Below are positions 28,846-39,983 of a DNA stretch of 64,000 nt, piece after piece. The stretch's first letter is position 1; every line of letters starts with the position of its first letter. Origin of the DNA: Aureicoccus marinus (GTDB lineage Bacteria > Bacteroidota > Bacteroidia > Flavobacteriales > Flavobacteriaceae); contig NZ_MQVX01000001.1 of assembly GCF_002954325.1 (NCBI RefSeq), positions 749,546-813,545 on the forward strand. Direction: 5' to 3'. Under the pieces are notes generated by a model. That model did no database searches. It saw only the letters and a list, made by a program, of their open reading frames with translations, and was not told the origin of the DNA. The position numbers and the translations under genes were made by a program.

Positions 28846-28861
28846 CTAAAGAACAACATCA

Positions 28862-30457
28862 ATGAAAAAGATCACTTATAAACCCATACCTGAAAACAGA
28901 CAAATCAACGAGGTGATTCACCAGAAAGCCTATTTACTAGGGGGTGAATTGCGGCAATGGGAAGGCGAAACGACAGAGGTTTACTCCACTATTTCCAGTA
29001 CCAAAGACTACGCCCCCACACTCTTGGGAAGCATTCCCACTATGGGTGAAAAAGAAGCCTTGGAGGCTTTGGGTGAGGCCTGTTCGGCCTACGATAAAGG
29101 CCAAGGAGTCTGGCCTACCATGAAGGTGAAGGACCGCATCCACTGCATGGAAAACTTCGTCAAAAAGATGGAGACCAAACGAGAGGAAGTCGTAAAATTG
29201 TTGATGTGGGAAATCGGAAAGTCAGAACCGGATTCTTATAAAGAATTCGATCGTACGGTGGAGTATATTTATGATACTATCGAGGAGTACAAAGAGCTGG
29301 ACCGCAACTCGGCCAAATTCCAAAAGCACGATGGTGTCTATGCCCACATCCGTCGTGGCCCCTTGGGTGTGGTCCTTTGTTTAGGGCCTTACAACTACCC
29401 ACTAAACGAAACCTTTGCTTTGTTGATCCCCGCGATCATCATGGGGAATACTACCATCTTTAAACCGGCCAAACACGGGGTATTGCTCATCACACCTTTG
29501 ATGGAAGCCTTTCAATCTTGTTTCCCTAAAGGAGTCGTCAACATCTTATTTGGACGAGGAAGAGCGGTTGCCGCCCCGATTATGCAGAGCGGGAAAGTCG
29601 ATGTGCTTGCCCTTATCGGAAACAGTAAATCGGCGAATGCCCTTCAGGAACAGCACCCTAAGAGCAACCGCTTGCGTCTTGTTCTAGGGCTTGAAGCCAA
29701 GAATCCGGCGGTAGTTCTTCCGGATGCCAACCTGGACCTCAGTGTAAATGAATGTATTGCGGGAACGCTTTCTTTTAACGGTCAGCGCTGCACGGCCCTC
29801 AAGGTGGTTTATGTGCATCAGGATATCAAAGACGCCTTTTTGGATAAGTTCAGCAAGGCAGTCGATTCCCTGCCCTTTGGAAATCCCTGGGATGAAGGGG
29901 TGAAATTGACTCCGCTGCCCGAGCCTGGGAAATCCGATTACATTCAGGAACTCATTGATGATGCTATGGCCAAAGGGGCCAAGATTTTGAATGAAAGGGG
30001 AGGCGAGCGCTTTGATAACTACATCTGGCCTGCGGTACTTTACCCCGTGACTAAGGATATGCGCGTCTATCAGGAGGAGCAGTTCGGCCCGGTTATTCCG
30101 GTGGTATCCTTTGAAGAAATCAGTGAGCCCCTGGACGATATGGCGGAATCCAATTACGGACAGCAGGTGAGCCTTTTCGGAAAAGACGTCTATACCCTTT
30201 CTCCCTTGATTGATACCCTGGCAAACCTGGTGTGTCGAGTGAACTTAAACAGTTCTTGCCAGCGCGGTCCGGACGTTTATCCGTTTACGGGAAGAAAGGA
30301 TTCTGCTCAAGCGACCCTCAGTGTGCACGATGCCCTGCGATCCTTTTCGATTCGAACCTTTGTCGCTTTTAAAGACAACGAAATCAACAACGAGACCGTT
30401 GAGCAATTACTGGAAGCGAAGGTGAGTAATTTCTTGAGTACGGATTATATTCTTTAA
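28862..30457 (+). CDS. NADP-dependent glyceraldehyde-3-phosphate dehydrogenase (GapN-like aldehyde dehydrogenase)
   Basis: Aldehyde dehydrogenase superfamily, 531 residues. The catalytic cysteine is Cys310 in [10 protein letters not shown], the oxyanion asparagine is Asn178 in LGPYNYP, and the general base is Glu278 in [11 protein letters not shown], where most ALDHs have LELGGK. The C-terminal [19 protein letters not shown] segment resembles GapN, in which the matching region contacts the sugar phosphate. It is predicted to make 3-phosphoglycerate and NADPH without ATP. It starts 16 bases after the restored ilvA stop, so it may be co-transcribed with the ilv genes and supply NADPH for IlvC; that link is inference. 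Its stop overlaps that of recG (TTAA). Confidence 0.82.
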   Translation: MKKITYKPIPENRQINEVIHQKAYLLGGELRQWEGETTEVYSTISSTKDYAPTLLGSIPTMGEKEALEALGEACSAYDKGQGVWPTMKVKDRIHCMENFVKKMETKREEVVKLLMWEIGKSEPDSYKEFDRTVEYIYDTIEEYKELDRNSAKFQKHDGVYAHIRRGPLGVVLCLGPYNYPLNETFALLIPAIIMGNTTIFKPAKHGVLLITPLMEAFQSCFPKGVVNILFGRGRAVAAPIMQSGKVDVLALIGNSKSANALQEQHPKSNRLRLVLGLEAKNPAVVLPDANLDLSVNECIAGTLSFNGQRCTALKVVYVHQDIKDAFLDKFSKAVDSLPFGNPWDEGVKLTPLPEPGKSDYIQELIDDAMAKGAKILNERGGERFDNYIWPAVLYPVTKDMRVYQEEQFGPVIPVVSFEEISEPLDDMAESNYGQQVSLFGKDVYTLSPLIDTLANLVCRVNLNSSCQRGPDVYPFTGRKDSAQATLSVHDALRSFSIRTFVAFKDNEINNETVEQLLEAKVSNFLSTDYIL

Positions 30458-32559
30458 CTGATATACCCCCAGAGGGCTTTATCGCTGTAGAGAAGCTGGT
30501 ATTGGCGTTTCATCAGTTGGTGCTCGGGTTTCTCGAGCTTGGGATCGTCTTTGAGAATATCGAAGGCTTCGCTACGCGCGCGTTTGAGGATGGGGTTGTC
30601 TTTGACCAAATCAGCGATTTTGAGTTGGAGGACCCCACTTTGCTGGGTGCCCAATAAATCCCCTGGACCCCGAAGTTGAAGGTCCACTTCTGCGATCTGA
30701 AACCCGTCTTGGGAGTTCACCATGGTACTCATCCGTGTTTTGGCCTCATCCGAAAGCTTATAACTGCTCATCAGAATACAGTAACTCTGATCCGCGCCTC
30801 GGCCCACGCGGCCCCTTAACTGGTGCAATTGAGATAGACCAAAGCGTTCGGCACTTTCAATAACCATGACGGAAGCGTTCGGAACATTAACGCCCACTTC
30901 GATGACCGTTGTTGCGACCATGATTTGGGTTTCGCCTCGCACAAAGCGCTGCATTTCGAATTCCTTGTCCTCGGCTTTCATCTGTCCATGGACGATGGAG
31001 ATTTGGTATTGCGGCTGAGGAAAATCCCTCGATATACTCTCGTAACCATCCATAAGGTCTTTGTAATCCATTTTAGAGGACTCCTGGATAAGCGGATAGA
31101 CGATGTAGGCCTGCCGGCCTTTAGCGATTTCCTGTTTTAAAAACTGGATCATCTTCAGGCGGTTCTTGTCGAACCAGTGTTCCGTTTTGACCGGTTTACG
31201 GCCCGGTGGCATTTCGTCAATGACCGAATTGTCCAGATCCCCATAAACACTCATGGCCAGGGTTCGGGGGATGGGCGTAGCGGTCATTACCAGAATGTGA
31301 GGCGGGATGCTATTCTTCTTCCAAAGCTTGGATCGCTGAGCTACACCAAAACGATGTTGTTCATCAATAATAGCCAGTCCAAGCTGCTTGAATTCCACCT
31401 GTTTTTCTAAGAGGGCATGGGTCCCAACGATCAGTTTGAGTTCGCCTGAAGCCAAACCTTCCAACAGGGGTTGGCGATCTTTCTTGCTGACGGAACCCGT
31501 AAGTAGGCCTATTTCTAATCCCAAAGGCTCCAGGAGCTCGGTTAATCCTTTGTAGTGCTGTTGGGCCAGAATTTCGGTAGGAGCCATTAAACAGGCCTGA
31601 AAACCATTATCCACTGCCAGCAACATACTGAGTAAGGCGACCATGGTTTTCCCGGAACCTACATCTCCTTGTAAAAGGCGGTTCATTTGGATGGGTTTCC
31701 CCAGGTCGTTGCGAATTTCTTTGACCACCCTTTTTTGAGCACCTGTGAGTTCAAAGGGGAGGTGGTTTTGGTAGAAGTCCCCGAAATAGTTGCCGACTTT
31801 CTCAAAGGGCAGGCCTTTGATGCGCTGCTTGTGCTGTATGTTTTTGGTTAGCAGATGCAACTGCATAAAGAAGAACTCCTCAAACTTGAGTCGGAAACGG
31901 GCCTTGGCCAACAAATCCGCATTTTCAGGAAAGTGGATATGCCGGAAGGCTTCCTCTCGACCGATGAGTTGCAGTCGCACTATTAGGTTCGGTGGGAGCA
32001 CCTCTTTTAAACCGGCTCTGCACTGCTGAAAAGCCTGTTGCTGAATCGCCCGGAAAAGCCGCTGGGTAATCCCTTTTTTACCGAGTATTTCGGTCGATGG
32101 GTAGACGGGTTGTAAAGAGGAGCGTTGTTGCTGTTCGAATTTGCTTTTGAGTTCCAACTCCGGATGGGCCATATTCCATTGGCTTTGGTAGCGATTAAGC
32201 CGGCCAAAGGCCACGTAGACCTCTCCGCTTTTGAGTTGTTCCTGAATATACTTGTACCCCCTAAACCAGACGAGTTCCAAGGTGCCGGTATCGTCTTGCA
32301 GATAGGCCACCAGTCGCTTGCCCCGTTTCATGGGCACCAGTTTCATCTGGGTAATTCTTCCAATGATTTGTACATCAGACCCGCTGTCCTGTAGTTCCCC
32401 GATTTTGTAGAAACGACTGCGGTCAATGTAGCGGAAGGGGTAGCACTGCAATGCCTCCCAAGCCGAGGTCAACCCGAGTTCAGAGGCCAAAACCTGCGCA
32501 CGGGTGGCTCCAACCCCTTTAAAATAGGCCAGGGGAATGTCAGCTGGGGTAGAATTCAT
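30454..32559 (-). CDS. recG: ATP-dependent DNA helicase RecG
   Basis: Branch-migration helicase that reverses stalled replication forks. It has 701 residues: an N-terminal wedge/OB domain ([20 protein letters not shown]), then the superfamily 2 motor with Walker [13 protein letters not shown], the DEQHRFGV motif [12 protein letters not shown] motif III, and the C-terminal [15 protein letters not shown] motif VI. It is divergent from the M1 aminopeptidase with a 38-base gap and convergent with the GapN-like gene, sharing a TTAA stop palindrome. Confidence 0.96.
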   Translation of the reverse strand: MNSTPADIPLAYFKGVGATRAQVLASELGLTSAWEALQCYPFRYIDRSRFYKIGELQDSGSDVQIIGRITQMKLVPMKRGKRLVAYLQDDTGTLELVWFRGYKYIQEQLKSGEVYVAFGRLNRYQSQWNMAHPELELKSKFEQQQRSSLQPVYPSTEILGKKGITQRLFRAIQQQAFQQCRAGLKEVLPPNLIVRLQLIGREEAFRHIHFPENADLLAKARFRLKFEEFFFMQLHLLTKNIQHKQRIKGLPFEKVGNYFGDFYQNHLPFELTGAQKRVVKEIRNDLGKPIQMNRLLQGDVGSGKTMVALLSMLLAVDNGFQACLMAPTEILAQQHYKGLTELLEPLGLEIGLLTGSVSKKDRQPLLEGLASGELKLIVGTHALLEKQVEFKQLGLAIIDEQHRFGVAQRSKLWKKNSIPPHILVMTATPIPRTLAMSVYGDLDNSVIDEMPPGRKPVKTEHWFDKNRLKMIQFLKQEIAKGRQAYIVYPLIQESSKMDYKDLMDGYESISRDFPQPQYQISIVHGQMKAEDKEFEMQRFVRGETQIMVATTVIEVGVNVPNASVMVIESAERFGLSQLHQLRGRVGRGADQSYCILMSSYKLSDEAKTRMSTMVNSQDGFQIAEVDLQLRGPGDLLGTQQSGVLQLKIADLVKDNPILKRARSEAFDILKDDPKLEKPEHQLMKRQYQLLYSDKALWGYIS

Positions 32560-32597
32560 AAGACGAAATTATGTAATTTGTGTAGACTTTTCTGACT

Positions 32598-34747
32598 ATG
32601 ACAGACCAGATCGATTTCCCGCGAAGCTTCCGGGATTTGTTTTCGCTTTGTATTCTTCTATCCCTTTGCACGGCCGTTTTTGCTCAGGGATCTTCCTTCG
32701 ACTTCAAGCAGGGTACAATCGACATTGAATTGCTGCCCCAAAGCAAGCAAGTCAAAGGCAGTGTTCGCTATGATTTCGAGCTTTTGAACAAAGGAGATAG
32801 CCTGTTTATCAACGCCCGAAACATGGTAATTGAAAGGGTTTTATTGGCCAATAAGGAACAGAAGTTTAGCTATGATGGTCAGCGTATCGGTCTAAAAATT
32901 AGCCGGGCAAAAAAAGGAAAAAACCAAGTGCAGATCGAATATAAGGCCTCGCCATCCAAAGCCATGTACTTTTTGGGGTGGGTCGATCAAATTCAAGGGA
33001 ATGAGCAAATCTGGACACAGGGACAAGGACAGAACAACAGCCATTGGGTTCCTTCTTTTGAAGACATGCGCGTTAAGCTGAGTTATCGTTTGCGCATTCG
33101 CGCTCCTCAAGGATTTCGATTGCTGAGCAATGGAGTCTTGAATAAAAAGGAAAGCGAGCCTAAAAAAGGACTCTGGGTTTACGAACAGAAACAACCCATC
33201 AGCGCTTATCTGTTGGCCATTGCTTTAGGGAATTACCGAGAATACGAACAAACCAGTACCAGTGGAATTCCTCTTTTTCAGTACCTCTACCCGGAGGACA
33301 GTCTTCGTTATACAGGAACCTACCAGTTCACCCGCCAGGTATTTGACTTTTTAGAAGAGGAAATTGGGCAGCCCTATCCCTTTGATAACTACAAAGAAGT
33401 TCCCGTTTTTGACTTCCTGTATGCGGGTATGGAGAATGCCAGTTGCACCCTCTTTTCGGATCAGTTTGTCCAGGATCAGAACGCCTTGCCTCAGGAATCC
33501 TACCTCGGAGTACAAGCCCACGAAATGGTTCACCAGTGGTGGGGTAATTTAGTCACAGAGGCCAGTGGGGAAGACCATTGGCTGCACGAAGGCTTTGCCA
33601 CTTACTACGCCCAATTGGCGGAAGCCATATACACGGGGAAGCTTGGTTCACCTGGAATGTGCTGGACAAAGCACTACAGCTAAAACAAGGGGTTAGTCAG
33701 TCCTTACTCGATCCCGGTTCCAGTAGTTTGACTTTTTACGAAAAAGGTGCCTGGGCCCTCAGGATGTTAAGAGAGAAAGTAGGGGACAAGGCTTTTAAGG
33801 AATCCATGTCAAGGGTCTTGCAGAAGTACCGTTTTAAAAACCTTCGTGTAGATCAATTCCTGGATGAAATGACTTGGCAGGATGAGGGGGATCGGACCCT
33901 TTTTGAAGAGAACTGGTTAAAGTCTATCGATTTTCCTTGGACAGAAGTAAGCAGGTGGTTGGTCCAAAAGAACCCTGATATTGGAACCTTTTTAGGCATG
34001 CAGGAGCAACTATCGGCTCTACAAAAGGGAGTAGAAAAGGATTCTCTTTTCTTGCACTTTTGGAGGCGCGAAATGCCCTCCCCATTGCGTATTCGACTTT
34101 TGAGAGGACAAGAAGATCGCCTGCCTATTGAAGAATATTGGAAAGCCTTAAAAGATCTTCATACAGCGGAGTCAGCACCGGATCGCGAACTGAGAAGAGC
34201 TTTGCTGTTTGGATTGAACACCGAGGACCCCTCGGAGGTTCAGCAGGAGTTCTATCGCACTTTCTTAAATGAAGAAGATCCTGTGGTAGGCTATCATCTC
34301 TTGTATAATCTATGGCGGTGGTTTCCTGCCGGAAGGAGCACCCTGTTAGATAGCTCCAAGCGGTTGATTCCCTTTATGGTCGATGAATTCGCGCTGATTT
34401 GGAATCTTTTGAATTTGGCCGGAGCACAGAGTCTGGAGGAAGCTGAGCCTTATATCAAGCAGTTAAAAGAATTGACCACGCCGGCCTATCCTGCAGAGGT
34501 TCGTCTGATGGCGACCAATCAGCTGTCTACTTCTTTTGGGAACCGAACCCCTTTTATCCTGAATGCCTATCTGCGCCTCAGTGTTCATCACAAATGGCGG
34601 ATCCGCAAGGCGGCCGGCCAGCAAATCCTGGAATTACTCAAGGATCCTATGATTCGGCAACAGTACGAAAAAGACCTGCCGGAACGTTCTGAACAAGAAC
34701 AAAAGCGATTACGTGAATTACTTGAACTGTCAAAATCAACAGAATGA
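32598..34747 (+). CDS. M1 family aminopeptidase (gluzincin), single-base frameshift in this sequence
   Basis: Exported zinc aminopeptidase. A signal peptide ends near residue 29 (TAVFA-Q). The substrate-binding motif AGMEN is at 276-280 and the zinc site HExxH-x18-E is complete: His308, Glu309, His312 and Glu331. The frame then breaks at the GGGG run 33635-33638, right after LAEAIYTG; the continuation GEAWFTWNVLDKALQLKQG...EKGAWALRMLREKVG is in another frame. Adding one G gives a continuous 716-residue protein. The C-terminal part has HEAT-like helical repeats. The stop overlaps the patatin start as ATGA. Confidence 0.88.
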
Positions 34748-35658
34748 AGGCCCTAGTCATATCCGGAGGAGGAAGTAAAGGTGCCTTCGCAGGCGGAGTA
34801 GCCCAGTTTTTGATTGAAGAGGCAAAGCGGGATTACGATATTTTTGTGGGTACCTCTACAGGGAGTCTTTTGCTGTCGCACTTGGCCTTGGGCAAGGTGG
34901 ATAAGATCAAAGAGATCTATTCTTCCGTTGATCAAGACAGTATATTCAACAGCTGCCCCTTTAAAATAGAACGCAAGCACGGATCAGAGTTCATTTCGAT
35001 CAACCACTGGAATGTGGTGCGGCGATTTCTGAAAGGTAAAAAGACCTTTGGAGAGAGTGAGAACCTGAGGGAGCTGATCCGCAGCAGTATTTCTTATCGG
35101 GAGTTTGATACCCTGAAACAAGGAAGTAAGGACGTGGTGGTAACCGTATCGAACCTTTCCTTGAATCAGATTGAATACAAAAGCATTCGGGATTACGATT
35201 ACGACGAATTCCTGGACTGGATTTGGATTTCGGCAAATTATACGCCCTTTATGAGTCTGGTACGAAAAAATGGATGCGAGTACGCCGACGGTGGCTTAGG
35301 GAGTATAGTTCCCATCGAAGAAGCGATTAAACGCGGGGCCACGGAAGTCGACGTTGTGGTCTTGCGGACGGAAGTCAGTTACTACAACCGTATGCCCTCA
35401 AGAAATCCTTTTGAATTGATTACCAATATGTTTGGCTTTGTTCTGGACCGTATTGAAAACCAAAACATCAGAATAGGAAAGCTGGTCGCCAATCACCACG
35501 ATGCGATTATTAATCTTTATTATACCCCTGCCGTACTGACCACCAATTCCCTGATTTTTGACAAGGAGAAAATGACCCGCTGGTGGAAGAGAGGGTACCT
35601 GTATGCTCGCAATAAGCAAACCGACGAAATGCCGATTGAACCAGACTTACAGGAATAA
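34744..35658 (+). CDS. Patatin-like phospholipase
   Basis: Lipid acyl hydrolase with a Ser-Asp dyad, 304 residues. The oxyanion motif GGGSKGAF is at residues 8-15, the nucleophile elbow GTSTGS at 36-41 has Ser38, and the catalytic aspartate is Asp182 in YADGG. There is no signal peptide, so it should act in the cytoplasm or at the inner face of the membrane. It is translationally coupled to the M1 aminopeptidase by an ATGA overlap. The substrate lipid is unknown. Confidence 0.88.
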   Translation: MKALVISGGGSKGAFAGGVAQFLIEEAKRDYDIFVGTSTGSLLLSHLALGKVDKIKEIYSSVDQDSIFNSCPFKIERKHGSEFISINHWNVVRRFLKGKKTFGESENLRELIRSSISYREFDTLKQGSKDVVVTVSNLSLNQIEYKSIRDYDYDEFLDWIWISANYTPFMSLVRKNGCEYADGGLGSIVPIEEAIKRGATEVDVVVLRTEVSYYNRMPSRNPFELITNMFGFVLDRIENQNIRIGKLVANHHDAIINLYYTPAVLTTNSLIFDKEKMTRWWKRGYLYARNKQTDEMPIEPDLQE

Positions 35659-35660
35659 GT

Positions 35661-36179
35661 CTACCAGAGATCCCCGATTTCTTTTTTGATATAAGCCAAA
35701 GCCGTTGTAGAAGGAGCTGTTTTGTCCATGGCCTGACTCAAGATGGCCTCTCGAAGTTTATCAGCCGTCTCGATTTCGCTCATTCCTGCGGACCGAATGG
35801 ACTGAATCGTGGCATTCTTGGCCGCCTTAATAATGCTCCAACACTCATCACTCAAATAGATTTGTTGCGACAAGTTGTGCTCAAATTCCGATTCGATTTG
35901 ACGAACCAGTAGGTTTTCGTATTCGTTCTTTTTATCTGTTTGCGGCGCCACGCGGACCACAAGACTGGTCAAACTGATGCGCTCAAGAAAGAGGGCCATA
36001 CGCTCATAGGCCTGCAGGCGTACGGGAAGGGTTTCTTTTTGAGAGTTTTTGTGCAAGAGAAAACGCCTTCTTCCATCTTCATTTTGGGTGTGCAGTCTGA
36101 AAAAGTAAAAGGCAATCACACCGGTAACAACAGCCGGCAAGAGGTAGGCAAAGAGTTGTAAAATATCAGCTCCGTTCAT
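35661..36179 (-). CDS. Membrane-anchored protein of unknown function
   Basis: A 172-residue protein with one N-terminal transmembrane helix (about residues 7-27), a basic patch (GRRRFLLHKNSQKE) and a helical soluble domain from about residue 50 onward containing the motif YLSDECWSIIKAAKNATI. I do not recognise a named domain; the overall form looks like a conserved Bacteroidota protein of unknown function. It ends two bases from the patatin stop and starts nine bases after the OmpA-like gene, with which it may be co-transcribed. Confidence 0.65.
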   Translation of the reverse strand: MNGADILQLFAYLLPAVVTGVIAFYFFRLHTQNEDGRRRFLLHKNSQKETLPVRLQAYERMALFLERISLTSLVVRVAPQTDKKNEYENLLVRQIESEFEHNLSQQIYLSDECWSIIKAAKNATIQSIRSAGMSEIETADKLREAILSQAMDKTAPSTTALAYIKKEIGDLW

Positions 36180-36188
36180 GGGGAATGT

Positions 36189-36962
36189 TTATTTCAGGGT
36201 TTCTCGGGTTTGTAAATAAAAGAGTGCGTAATCCGGTACTACCTGAAAATAAATATCAGATCGCGTACTCTTATCATGTAACGTTTGAATTCGCCCTTTT
36301 AGTGGACTGCCTTCCCTTTGAAGATACTCACTGAGCTTTTTAAGCAGGGGAGGAGTTCCGTATAAGGTCTTGGCGCGCTCGTAATCCGGACTCTGGTAGG
36401 AAGCAATTTCACCTCTTAAGATAAGCTGTGCTTCGGGATTGTCGGTCATCACCTTTTCCAGTTTTTTAACCAAGCCATTGGCGTTTAAACTGTCTGCAGG
36501 ATAAAATGCAGTACTCGGATACACAAAGGTAATGGCACCTTTCTCGACTTTGAGCTGTTTGGTTTCATCCACAAACCCGCGCAATTCTGTCAGCAGCTTA
36601 AGCGTAAGAGAATCATTAGCTCCAATGCGATCCCTTAGGGCTTGTAGCTTTTGTTCCTTTTCGCGAAGATCTTCTAGGGACTTTCCGATATTCTCGGTGC
36701 GCTGAACAGACTGGGTGGTGAATTTGTTGAGGTTTTCCAACAAATTGGCATTGGTCTCTCGGATTTGTTCCAATTCAAATTCAACGGCCTGAACGCGTCC
36801 GTCACTGGCTGCCTTGGCTTTTTTGACCTGTGCCACTGAGTCTTGCCAGCTGCGAATTTCTTTTTTGAGGAGTTGTATTTCGTAGAGCAGTTCACTCTTT
36901 TTTTGCGCCTGCAGGGATAAGCTAAAAGCCAGTACAAGCAAAAGGAATAGGATCTGTTTCAT
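36189..36962 (-). CDS. OmpA-like envelope protein with degenerate C-terminal domain
   Basis: 257 residues from the ATG at 36962, which starts a clear signal peptide (MKQILFLLLVLAFSLSLQAQ); a longer frame from 37025 is not supported. A coiled coil covers about residues 22-120. The segment NIGKSLEDLREKEQKLQALRD closely parallels NLEKSLESLREKDLMISNLRD in the OmpA lipoprotein at 44972-45843, and the order of elements after it is the same, so the two are paralogues. Here the C-terminal region has lost the GHTDN motif and the arginine-rich end that bind peptidoglycan, suggesting it no longer anchors to the wall in the usual way. It also lacks a lipobox. Confidence 0.7.
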   Translation of the reverse strand: MKQILFLLLVLAFSLSLQAQKKSELLYEIQLLKKEIRSWQDSVAQVKKAKAASDGRVQAVEFELEQIRETNANLLENLNKFTTQSVQRTENIGKSLEDLREKEQKLQALRDRIGANDSLTLKLLTELRGFVDETKQLKVEKGAITFVYPSTAFYPADSLNANGLVKKLEKVMTDNPEAQLILRGEIASYQSPDYERAKTLYGTPPLLKKLSEYLQREGSPLKGRIQTLHDKSTRSDIYFQVVPDYALFYLQTRETLK

Positions 36963-37057
36963 TTTTGAGCTTTTGTGTCTGTTGGAATAACGATGCAATC
37001 CCAAATTTAGGATACTTTTTGGCAATTATTTGCTTCTTGATCCCAAGGCCGGGCAAT

Positions 37058-38572
37058 TCAGTAGATCTTCTGTGGATTCAATGGTACTTCGGTCTTTTGG
37101 TACTTGTACACTTGAGAGAGGTCACTGCTGAGGTAATCGTCATCGACATTGACCTGAATGTCGTTCATAGTGAACTGACAGGGATGTTCGTATCCAGCGG
37201 CTCGGGTGATCTCAAGAAGTTCTTTTCGGAAGGTCCTGAAGTACTGCGCGAGTCTTTCAGATTTCAATGGAATGTCAATCCCAGATTGCAGCCAGCGATT
37301 TTGGGTAGCAATGCCAGCAGGGCAGCGGTTGGTGTGGCAGATCTGCGCTTGAATACAGCCAATACTCATCATGGCTTCTCGGGCCACGTTGATACAATCG
37401 ACTCCCATAGCAAAAGCCATAGCGGCTTTGGCCGGAAAGCCTAGTTTTCCACTTCCGATAAAGACCAGGTCTTGATCCAGTCCATGGGATTGGAAGATGC
37501 GGTAAATAGCGGCAAAACCGTAGACCCAAGGCAAAGAAACATGGTCGGCAAAGCTCGGAGGCGCTGCGCCTGTACCTCCTTCGCCTCCATCAATGGCAAT
37601 GAAATCCGGTCCCTTGCCTGTGGCTTTCATCAGTTTCGCCAGGGCCTCCCATTCGTCCGTCTTTCCGATGGCTGCCTTGATTCCGACGGGTAATCCAGTG
37701 GCCTCTGCGATATCTTCAATAAAATCAACGAGGCCTTCTATAGAGGAAAAAGCGGAATGACCAGAAGGAGAAAGAACATCGATCCCTGGTACGACTCCCC
37801 TGATTTCTGCAATTTCTTTGGTGATCTTTTTACCAGGTAGAACGCCGCCTTTACCCGGTTTTGCTCCTTGGGAAAGTTTGATTTCTATGGCTCGTATTTG
37901 GGGGTTGTCCTCCACCAGGAGCTTGAGTTTTTCCATAGAAAATTCCCCATGAGCATTCCGCACTCCAAAATAACCGGTACCAAAGTGAAATATCACATCA
38001 GCCCCGTGCTGGTGGTAAGGGGAGAGGCCGCCTTCACCGGTATTGTGGTAGGCTCCGGTCAATTGAGCTCCATGATTCATGGCCGATACGGCTGCAGCAG
38101 AAAGACTGCCAAAGCTCATGGCCGAAATATTGATAATGGAAGCTGGACGGAAAGGCTTTCGTCTTTTGTGAGCAGCCCCCATGATCTTGGCACAAGGGAT
38201 GAAGTCCGGCTCTTCTTTGTGCGGATGTTTATGCCCCAACTTAAAAGGCATCAAGGCATTTTTGACGAATATATGCTGATGAGCATAGATGTCCCGGTCG
38301 GTTCCAAATCCTTCGTAATTGTTCTCCTTTTTAGCCGAAGCATAGACCCAGCCCCTTTCAATGCGGTTAAAAGGCAGTTCTTCGCGGTTGTTTGCCACAA
38401 AATACTGCCTCATTTCCGGGCCAATGCTTTCGAGTAAATACCGCAGATGCCCTACAATCGGAAAATTATGCCGAATGGTGTGGGCGCGTTGAAAAAAGAT
38501 ATCCCAAAGTCCAACGAGGAGCAAGGCGATGAGTACCCAGCCCCACCAGGGTATCCAGGAGAATAATTCCAT
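37058..38572 (-). CDS. FMN-binding glutamate synthase family protein
   Basis: Single-domain relative of the glutamate synthase large subunit, 504 residues, anchored by an N-terminal membrane helix (about residues 8-26). The FMN/TIM-barrel motifs are NISAMSFGSLSAAAV, HNTGEGGLSPYH, IKLSQGAKPGKGG, SPSGHSAFSS, IDGGEGGTGAAP and IGSGKLGFPAKAAMA, and a cysteine cluster near the end reads GCIQAQICHTNRCP, matching the 3Fe-4S ligands of glutamate synthases. It lacks the glutaminase domain and the NADPH subunit, so its physiological reaction is uncertain. It starts six bases after the M20 gene. Confidence 0.9.
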   Translation of the reverse strand: MELFSWIPWWGWVLIALLLVGLWDIFFQRAHTIRHNFPIVGHLRYLLESIGPEMRQYFVANNREELPFNRIERGWVYASAKKENNYEGFGTDRDIYAHQHIFVKNALMPFKLGHKHPHKEEPDFIPCAKIMGAAHKRRKPFRPASIINISAMSFGSLSAAAVSAMNHGAQLTGAYHNTGEGGLSPYHQHGADVIFHFGTGYFGVRNAHGEFSMEKLKLLVEDNPQIRAIEIKLSQGAKPGKGGVLPGKKITKEIAEIRGVVPGIDVLSPSGHSAFSSIEGLVDFIEDIAEATGLPVGIKAAIGKTDEWEALAKLMKATGKGPDFIAIDGGEGGTGAAPPSFADHVSLPWVYGFAAIYRIFQSHGLDQDLVFIGSGKLGFPAKAAMAFAMGVDCINVAREAMMSIGCIQAQICHTNRCPAGIATQNRWLQSGIDIPLKSERLAQYFRTFRKELLEITRAAGYEHPCQFTMNDIQVNVDDDYLSSDLSQVYKYQKTEVPLNPQKIY

Positions 38573-38578
38573 GTAGGT

Positions 38579-39853
38579 TTATTGGTTTAAGTAGTCCAGG
38601 GTCATTTCCGTAAGAGATCGTACCCCTAAGAGCATACCCGCATCATCAATTTTAAAATCGGGGGTATGATGAGGAAATGATTCTTTATTTCCGGGCGTCA
38701 TTCCGCCCAAGAAAAAGAAAAAGCCGGGCACTTCTCGCTGAAAATAGGAGAAATCCTCCGCTCCAGTAATGGCTTTTTGTTGAATAACTTGTTCTCTTCC
38801 CGCTACACGGCGAAGGGTCGGTAGCATTTGAGCGACAAGATCAGGGCTGTTGTAGGTGATGTCCGTAGCGTCCTTGATTTCGATCGTAGCACTCCCTCCA
38901 TAGGCCTCTGCGATAGAGGTGACCATCTCTTCCATGCGCTTATTGATGTGGTCTTTCATGTCGTAATCGAGGGTACGGATGGTACCCAGCATTTCGGCAC
39001 TTTCTGGGATGATGTTAAAACGAACCCCACTTTTGATTTTACCGACCGTGATGACTGCCGCTTCGTTGGTCAAATTCGCCTCTCGACTAATAATGGTCTG
39101 AAGACCGTCAATAATTTTTGCGCTGATGAGAATCGGATCAACACCTGCCCATGGCTGAGACCCATGGCTTTGCTTTCCTTTGACTTTAATCGTAAAGGAT
39201 TGCGCTGCTGCCATGGTTCCTCCGGGCTTGTAGCGAATCATGCCCACAGGGGTTTGGGAATTGATGTGCAATCCAAAGATTACGTCCACCTTGGGGTTCT
39301 CCAGAACACCCTCTTTCACCATCAATAAAGCACCTCCTTCTTCACCCGGTGGTGGACCTTCCTCTGCTGGTTGAAAAATAAATTTGACCGTCCCTTTGAT
39401 CTTGTCTTTGTTTTTAGAAAGGATCTCGGCGACCCCCATCAAAATAGCGGTATGGGTATCGTGGCCACAGGCATGCATAACACCGACCTTTTCGCCAAGG
39501 AACTCTGAGGTCACGGTGGATTTAAAAGTCAAATCATTGCGCTCGGTTACCGGCAGGGCATCGATATCGGCTCGTAAAGCAACAACCTTACCGGGAAGAT
39601 CCCCTTTGAGTACGCCGACTACCCCGGTATGCGCTACTCCTGTTTGCACCTCGATCCTTAGACTTTTAAGGTGCTTGGCTATTTTTTCTGCCGTTTTGAA
39701 CTCGCGGTTACTCAGTTCTGGATTTTGGTGGATATCATGCCGCCATTCAATGACTTTCTTTTCAATTTTTAGAAATTCTTTTTCCGCAATGCTGTTTTGG
39801 GCATAGAGGGAGGTGCACAATACAAGAGAAAGGGCCAGAAATACATGTCTCAT
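38579..39853 (-). CDS. M20 family metallo-amidohydrolase
   Basis: Secreted zinc aminoacylase/carboxypeptidase, 424 residues. The start is set at the ATG at 39853 because MRHVFLALSLVLCTSLYAQ is a clean signal peptide; an in-frame ATG at 39898 would precede it. The metal site has HACGHDTHTA (Cys129, His131) and PAEEGPPPGEEGG, as in the hippurate hydrolase/IAA-amino acid hydrolase group with a Cys metal ligand. The dimerisation domain follows with GKQSHGSQPWAGVDPI. It is likely co-transcribed with the downstream FMN-type oxidoreductase. Confidence 0.9.
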   Translation of the reverse strand: MRHVFLALSLVLCTSLYAQNSIAEKEFLKIEKKVIEWRHDIHQNPELSNREFKTAEKIAKHLKSLRIEVQTGVAHTGVVGVLKGDLPGKVVALRADIDALPVTERNDLTFKSTVTSEFLGEKVGVMHACGHDTHTAILMGVAEILSKNKDKIKGTVKFIFQPAEEGPPPGEEGGALLMVKEGVLENPKVDVIFGLHINSQTPVGMIRYKPGGTMAAAQSFTIKVKGKQSHGSQPWAGVDPILISAKIIDGLQTIISREANLTNEAAVITVGKIKSGVRFNIIPESAEMLGTIRTLDYDMKDHINKRMEEMVTSIAEAYGGSATIEIKDATDITYNSPDLVAQMLPTLRRVAGREQVIQQKAITGAEDFSYFQREVPGFFFFLGGMTPGNKESFPHHTPDFKIDDAGMLLGVRSLTEMTLDYLNQ

Positions 39854-39914
39854 AGGGTAAAATCTTGTGTGTGGAATTACTTCTGCTAAATATATCAATT
39901 TTTAAGGGCTTGAC

Positions 39915-39945
39915 TTTTTGATCCTCAGGAAGATTACTAATTTCG
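39915..39945 (+). promoter_or_regulatory. Candidate uvrD promoter
   Basis: TTTTTG at 39915-39920 and TAATTTCG at 39938-39945 are separated by 17 bases. This fits the Bacteroidota pattern TTG-N17-23-TAnnTTTG with one mismatch in the -7 box. The ATG of uvrD follows 38 bases later. Confidence 0.45.
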
Positions 39946-39983
39946 ATTCTTTATCGCGAAATTTCCCAAAGTAGAATTCCAAC

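Noticed and set aside
36963..37025. Upstream start for the OmpA-like gene
   Set aside because: It would bury a clean signal peptide behind 21 residues with no family resemblance.
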